Origin: Phytoseiulus persimilis
Taxonomy: Eukaryota > Arthropoda > Arachnida > Mesostigmata > Phytoseiidae
Assembly (NCBI GenBank): GCA_037576195.1
Contig: CM075102.1
Location: forward strand, 42,776,745 to 42,840,744
Reading direction: 5' to 3'
DNA length: 64,000 bases
The position numbers were made by a program, and so were the translations under genes. The notes beneath the pieces were generated by a model. The model saw only the letters and a program-made list of their open reading frames with translations. It had not been told where the DNA came from and ran no database searches. Position 1 is the first letter of the stretch. Every line of letters begins with the position of its first letter. Positions 61,301-64,000 of this stretch are shown here, piece after piece.

Positions 61301-62742
61301 GCGAGACCGTCTCGATCGCCCGCGTGGCCCGATCGGGCTCTGCAGTCGTTATACGGCGTCGTAAGTTCGCTTCGTGATCTGAAGGTTGATGCCAAGAACC
61401 GTCGGTGTGCTCTGGCTTCTGTCATGTTCAACGTCAGATTTGCGAGAAAGAAAGCGGCTGCTCGAAGGGACCCACACGGGACGGTCAGGCTGGAAGACCG
61501 ACTGACTGACGGCGTCGCGCGAGGGAGTTAGCATTCGTACCCGTGCGAGGGAGTGCGCACTCAGCGCAGCGTAATGAGGCTAACGAAGCCGAGCTGTCGA
61601 TTCCTTGCATTTACACGGAAACGCTCATGGAGCACAGCGATGGCCGTCCGCAAGCCCGGCCAAGCGCTCCGCCGACCGGCTGGCTGGCAGGCTGGCGTCG
61701 TCGTCGTCAACCTGATCAGTGTCGTCCATCAAGAGACTGGTGAAGGCACGTTTTCTGAAGAGCACGATTTCCGTCATCATGGCGGCTTCGGCCCGTGATG
61801 ATTGTTGTGTGATATTCATTTCGTGTCCAAGCTCAATTCAAGCCTCATAACTTACCATCAGTGTATTAGAATACAACGACCGACCGACGGAGCCAAAAAT
61901 CATGCAAGACACAGCTGCCCGTTGGCCTGCCTGTTGCTCCTCCCGTGCGAGTCGCTCCTGGTAGAAGGTCTGCCGGTCAGAATGCTGACCATTCGCGCCG
62001 GCACGCGAACGTTGGGCTCGCCAGCTGAAAACTCATTAATTCCGAATGCAGGCTGAGCACTACTTATTCATTGGGCCTCCGCCTTCACCCAGAGAAGTAG
62101 GAAGCTGGACTCCGTCGAGCTCCTTCTGTTCCAAATCTTAATTGGACCGACCGAGTGAATGGGTGCCTGTGAGGCCGAGACGCTGGTTCATTGACCATTA
62201 CACAGGCTGGCTCGCTGCGAGGTTTTCCAGGCGTATCTCCAACCTGAGCAGTCCAAGAACAGGCGCTTGGAACCGAAGACGCAGGAGAGCGTGAGAAGAG
62301 GTGGCGTACGAGGATCGGTAACCGCTTTCTCGGCAGAGAGTCGGCGACGAGTCAAAAAGACATTCGAGAGGGCCGCCAGTGGTTAATCTTCAGTTCTCAC
62401 GCTTTGAATTGAATTGCAGTCTCCGGCAAGTCCCAGCGTCGAACCTCACAGCCAGCCAAAGAGAAAGCTATCAGCGATAAGGATTCCTGGATGGCCGGTC
62501 GGGCAGTAAACAAGAAGTGGGCCGCGTTCTTAGCTCGCTCTCCACTCGACGAATCATCTGCTCAGTGGACGGAGATTCCGAACAAAAAAAATTGATCGAA
62601 TCGGGGGACGGCGGAAGCGGAAACTGCTCACGGAACCAGCTCGTCTCAGGTTCCTGTCGAGGCTCGCTCCCGTGTTCCATGCGGGCCCTGACCGCGGAGA
62701 GTATCCCACCCGGTCGAAATCTTGCTTTCCTCAACATGGTTG
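58397..62742. other. No convincing gene
   Basis: A TTTATATAT box at about 59774 (read TATATAAAGCGCG on the minus strand) has no clear initiator in either direction. Overlapping frames of 100-132 codons near 60.1-61.4 kb show no domain. GGCT words occur near 61680. Confidence 0.4.
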
Positions 62743-62758
62743 CATCATCATCATCATC
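62743..62758. repeat. (CAT)5 microsatellite
   Basis: Five perfect CAT units followed by C. Confidence 0.93.
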
Positions 62759-64000
62759 TGATCAATCTATCGGACCATCAATTTTTAGAGAGAATCGGAG
62801 TTTAGAGAGTTCCGCGTGTCCCCGAGGTGATTATTCTCCCGTGGACCGGTTGCACCCTCCCACGGTCCGCTCGTCCTATCTTGGCCTCTTTCTGGTGATT
62901 ATCGCTGTGGTCTCTGCAGCAATATGAAAAGCCTCAGACCGCCTACTGGCGGATGCTAAGGGTTCTTCACATGACGGACGGCATCGCCGCAACAGCGGGT
63001 GCAGACGCCCGGATCGGAGGTTGGGCGCAAACCCTGGATGCGATTCTGAGAAACAGATTTGCAGACGGTCGAGCAGCGCCTCGCCGTGCGACACGGGGTT
63101 GGCACGCGCTACGGATTTCTGTCGGGAGAACAACGGTCGATGCATGCTATATTTTCGCCGATAACGAAAGAAAGACAGAATGGCGATTACGACGACAGCG
63201 GCGACCGCAGTGAGAATACCAGAGGGAACGCGGCCCGCCTCGCGGATTGGATTCAACGAACGAAAATAGATACATTCTTGCAAAAGTTCCGACTCACAGC
63301 GCGCCGAGTCAAACTCCTACAATTTCCAACAGTGGCAGAGGCATTGTGCGTTTTTCCCTCCGTCGCTCGCTCACTTCTTCGCTACCTTTTTTCTTTGGCC
63401 GACTCCTTCATCTGAAGTGATCACAGAGAGTTCTATTCGTCGAGTTCCCCGATGTTCACCGTCACCGCCACGGCCACGAAAACAGCAGAAACATCACAGA
63501 CTGGCCGGCCGGCGGCGACTCACGGCTCCACCCGCTCACGACTTTATTTCACTTCACCACTGACTGAGTCGATTGGTGGCTCGCCGTCATCTTCTGCTGG
63601 TGTGCTCGCTCAAATCGCTTCTATTTTCTTCATTTTCTCCCGTCTCGAACAATTCTTCTGGTGGGGATCCTAGCTCGAGCCCGGCCGAGATTCGACGCGC
63701 ATCGATCCCAGCGTTGGCACCCGGAGATCTCCCGCCGGAACTCGACCCGAGCCGTATCCTCAGCTCCTCCCGCCAGAAGCGTTCTCCGATCAACTGCTTC
63801 TCTGAGAAGCTCTCTCTCGTCGACTCGATCCTCTCGCTGACCCCTCTTCCTGTGATTGACGCCGCAGGACTCTTGTTGGCCTTATTCCATGGCTGGCGTC
63901 CCTGATGATCGTTGAGTTTCGCTCGTTCACTGTGCACGGGGCAGCAACAGCAACAACAATCACAGAAGATCTGGCCGAGAATAACGCCTATCACGGTTGA
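62759..64000. other. No convincing gene; CAA/CAG tract at the end
   Basis: Overlapping minus frames of 135 codons each (62876-63283 and 63587-63994) are unrecognised. A CAGCAA/CAA tract lies at 63941-63958. Confidence 0.4.

Noticed and set aside
1..64000. CRISPR arrays, rRNA genes, bacterial operons, telomeric repeats, homeobox or kinase-type conserved exons
   Set aside because: I looked for direct repeats with regular spacers, rRNA and snRNA signature words, telomere units and several conserved protein motifs by eye and found none.

Overview
This window looks like nuclear DNA of a eukaryote, most likely an invertebrate animal. Base composition is close to half GC and CG dinucleotides are common rather than depleted. 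There are no tightly packed long open frames, no operons, no rRNA genes and no CRISPR arrays. Short tri- and tetranucleotide tracts (GGCT, TGCC, GGAT, CATC, TCGC, GTC/GTT types) are scattered throughout. This texture, with one tRNA-derived element, would suit an arthropod and perhaps a mite, but that is a guess and no marker gene proves it.

I recognised no complete gene of a known family. The best coding evidence comes from two short spliced models whose splice sites and reading phases agree. One is on the minus strand at 41.9-43.1 kb: three exons encoding an acidic, Asn/Gln-rich, probably disordered C-terminal region, with a possible further upstream exon at 43.7-43.9 kb. The other is on the plus strand at 13.0-13.5 kb: three exons including a 44-nt intron, encoding a basic C-terminus. 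Both are manual models and moderate to low in confidence. Single candidate exons and long anonymous frames are listed at lower confidence (0.99-1.27, 2.4-3.3, 6.3-6.8, 25.2-26.0 and 36.3-37.1 kb).

Mobile-element traces are sparse. They are a tRNA-derived SINE-like unit near 15.2 kb, a possible IS1595/ISXO2-type transposase zinc ribbon near 4.8 kb (minus), a possible Ty3/gypsy-type pol fragment at 0.36-0.56 kb, and a possible DNA-transposon end near 5.97 kb. Three small TATA-plus-initiator arrangements (10.57, 48.10 and 51.71 kb) each precede a very short open frame.

Region by region: 0-6 kb holds decayed element traces and C-rich/AGCC tracts. 6-10 kb holds a candidate exon and a broken coding-like frame. 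10-14 kb holds trinucleotide repeats and the plus-strand spliced model. 14-25 kb is mostly featureless apart from the SINE-like unit and repeats. 25-26 kb has a 271-codon minus frame. 26-41 kb is mostly non-coding with tetranucleotide tracts. 41-44 kb is the minus-strand gene candidate. 44-64 kb is largely non-coding with two small promoter-like units and many short repeats.
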